From positions 1 through 6,120 of the forward strand of contig NZ_LWHB01000172.1 of assembly GCF_001889065.1 (NCBI RefSeq): 6,120 nucleotides of DNA. The letters run 5' to 3'. The notes under the pieces are model-generated. The model saw only the letters and a list, made by a program, of their open reading frames with translations, was not told where the DNA came from and searched no databases. Numbering within the stretch: position 1 is the stretch's first letter; each line of letters starts with the position of its first letter. The position numbers and the translations under genes are program-made. Source of the DNA: Suttonella ornithocola (lineage in GTDB: Bacteria > Pseudomonadota > Gammaproteobacteria > Cardiobacteriales > Cardiobacteriaceae). Below are positions 5,792 to 6,120 of this stretch, piece after piece.

Positions 5792-5917
5792 GGTAGTTGT
5801 TTGAAAAGTATGCTAAACATACTCTTACAAAAAATACTTCTTTTAATATATTGATATTTAAATATTTAACTGCGATTAGATTAGATAATATTCCAGCATA
5901 CTTTTCAAACCACTACC
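5792..5917. mobile_element. 126-bp MITE-like element with 23-bp inverted repeats
   Basis: The ends at 5792-5814 and 5895-5917 are inverted repeats that match at 22 of 23 positions (outer ends GGTAGTTGTTTGAAAAG and GGTAGTGGTTTGAAAAG). The 8-mer GAATTATT stands directly on both sides (5784-5791 and 5918-5925) as a direct repeat, the mark of a transposition event with 8-bp duplication. The 80-bp interior is strongly A+T-rich and has no coding capacity, so the element must have been moved by a transposase from elsewhere. Families with 8-bp duplications include IS1595/IS1016, IS66, ISL3 and IS6. I cannot assign it further. Confidence 0.85.
5880..5908 (-). promoter_or_regulatory. Possible outward promoter in the MITE, facing the ICE operon
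   Basis: On the minus strand TTGAAA (5908-5903) is followed after 17 bases by TCTAAT (5885-5880). Each box is one base off the sigma-70 consensus, although the mismatch in the -10 box is at the important second position. It points left, through the IS630 end, toward the truncated replication gene, and could replace the lost native promoter. Confidence 0.3.
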
Positions 5918-5925
5918 GAATTATT
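5918..5925 (+). repeat. Target-site duplication of the MITE, right copy
   Basis: GAATTATT is identical to 5784-5791 and directly abuts the right inverted repeat. Confidence 0.8.
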
Positions 5926-5947
5926 AAAAACAAACTGAGCATATCCT

Positions 5948-6120
5948 ATGACCTACTGCAGCCAATTCCGACAGAAAATTCTTAACGATATTGCTAATGG
6001 AGAAACTTGGCGCGCTGTTGCAAAGCGCTACAAGATCAGCAAATTCACCGTCTATAGCTGGATTAAAAATCCCCATCCTAAAGGCTTTACTGAGCGTAAG
6101 CCCTCAAAGATTGATGATGA
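5948..6120 (+). CDS. IS630-family transposase, N-terminal part (continues beyond window)
   Basis: The 57 visible codons begin MTYCSQFRQKILNDIANGE. They hold a helix-turn-helix (TWRAVAKRYKISKFTVYSWIKN, about 20-41) that in this family binds the IS ends, followed by the linker KGFTERKPSKIDD typical of IS630 proteins. The catalytic domain lies outside the window. The start is chosen because the protein begins with the usual M-x-Y-S-x-x-F-R-x-x-I/V pattern. There is no clear Shine-Dalgarno upstream. The gene has the same orientation as the C-terminal fragment at 2-220 and is probably the same IS type. Confidence 0.85.
   Translation, partial: MTYCSQFRQKILNDIANGETWRAVAKRYKISKFTVYSWIKNPHPKGFTERKPSKIDD

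Larger units (their letters stand above)
5752..6120 (+). mobile_element. IS630-family insertion sequence, left-hand (5') part, carrying a MITE insertion
   Basis: The left end begins with TCCAAAGCAGATA directly after a TA dinucleotide (5750-5751), as expected for IS630 insertion at TA. A short leader then leads to the transposase start at 5948. The leader is split by a 126-bp element with its own inverted repeats and target duplication. Without it the leader would be about 62 bases. This copy cuts the 5' end of the minus-strand replication gene. It continues beyond the window. Confidence 0.82.

Noticed and set aside
5797..5985. Plus-strand 62-codon open frame
   Set aside because: It starts inside the MITE arm, crosses its interior and overlaps the transposase start in another frame. 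Its composition is that of A+T-rich non-coding DNA.

Overview
The window is a roughly 5.5 kb block of integrative and conjugative element (ICE) genes, all on the minus strand, between two partial IS630-family insertion sequences that are both on the plus strand. The A+T-rich composition, the gene families and the IS types suggest a gammaproteobacterium of low to moderate GC, such as the Pasteurellaceae, Moraxellaceae or Cardiobacteriales. The species cannot be named from this sequence. The ICE belongs to the large family whose conserved proteins carry PFL_47xx/TIGR037xx names, the type represented by ICEHin1056 of Haemophilus and related genomic islands.

Layout from left to right. At 1-200 is the 3' end of an IS630 copy, carrying the last part of a DDE transposase. 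At 179-1465 (minus) is a TIGR03756 (PFL_4710, TraU-like) exported conjugation protein whose last codons lie inside the IS. At 1477-2045 (minus) is a single-stranded DNA-binding protein gene (ssb) whose frame breaks at a T3G5 run. At 2116-2646 (minus) is a small exported protein resembling TIGR03765 (PFL_4695). At 2664-3179 (minus) is a DUF3158-like protein. At 3205-4125 (minus) is a TIGR03761 (PFL_4669) protein. At 4122-4376 (minus) is an unrecognised 84-residue protein built around a 48-bp repeat that carries three evenly spaced palindromes. At 4373-5749 (minus) is a STY4528-like island replication protein whose 5' end is cut off by the second IS630. At 5752-6120 is the start of that second IS630, with a 126-bp MITE-like element inserted between its left end and its transposase gene.

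The genes read as one operon from right to left. The 4-bp ATGA overlaps at 4373-4376 and 4122-4125 and the short gaps elsewhere suggest translational coupling. The first five genes (STY4528-like, small ORF, TIGR03761, DUF3158, ssb) look like the replication and DNA-maintenance module of the ICE. The two exported proteins belong to its conjugation machinery. Because both ends of the operon are cut by IS630 and ssb is frameshifted, the block is more likely a decaying or rearranged ICE remnant than a working element.

The most noteworthy items are the three covarying palindromes at exact 48-bp spacing, the ssb frameshift at a perfect slippery heptamer, the MITE with a perfect 8-bp target duplication, and a cluster of iteron-like repeats inside the replication gene.
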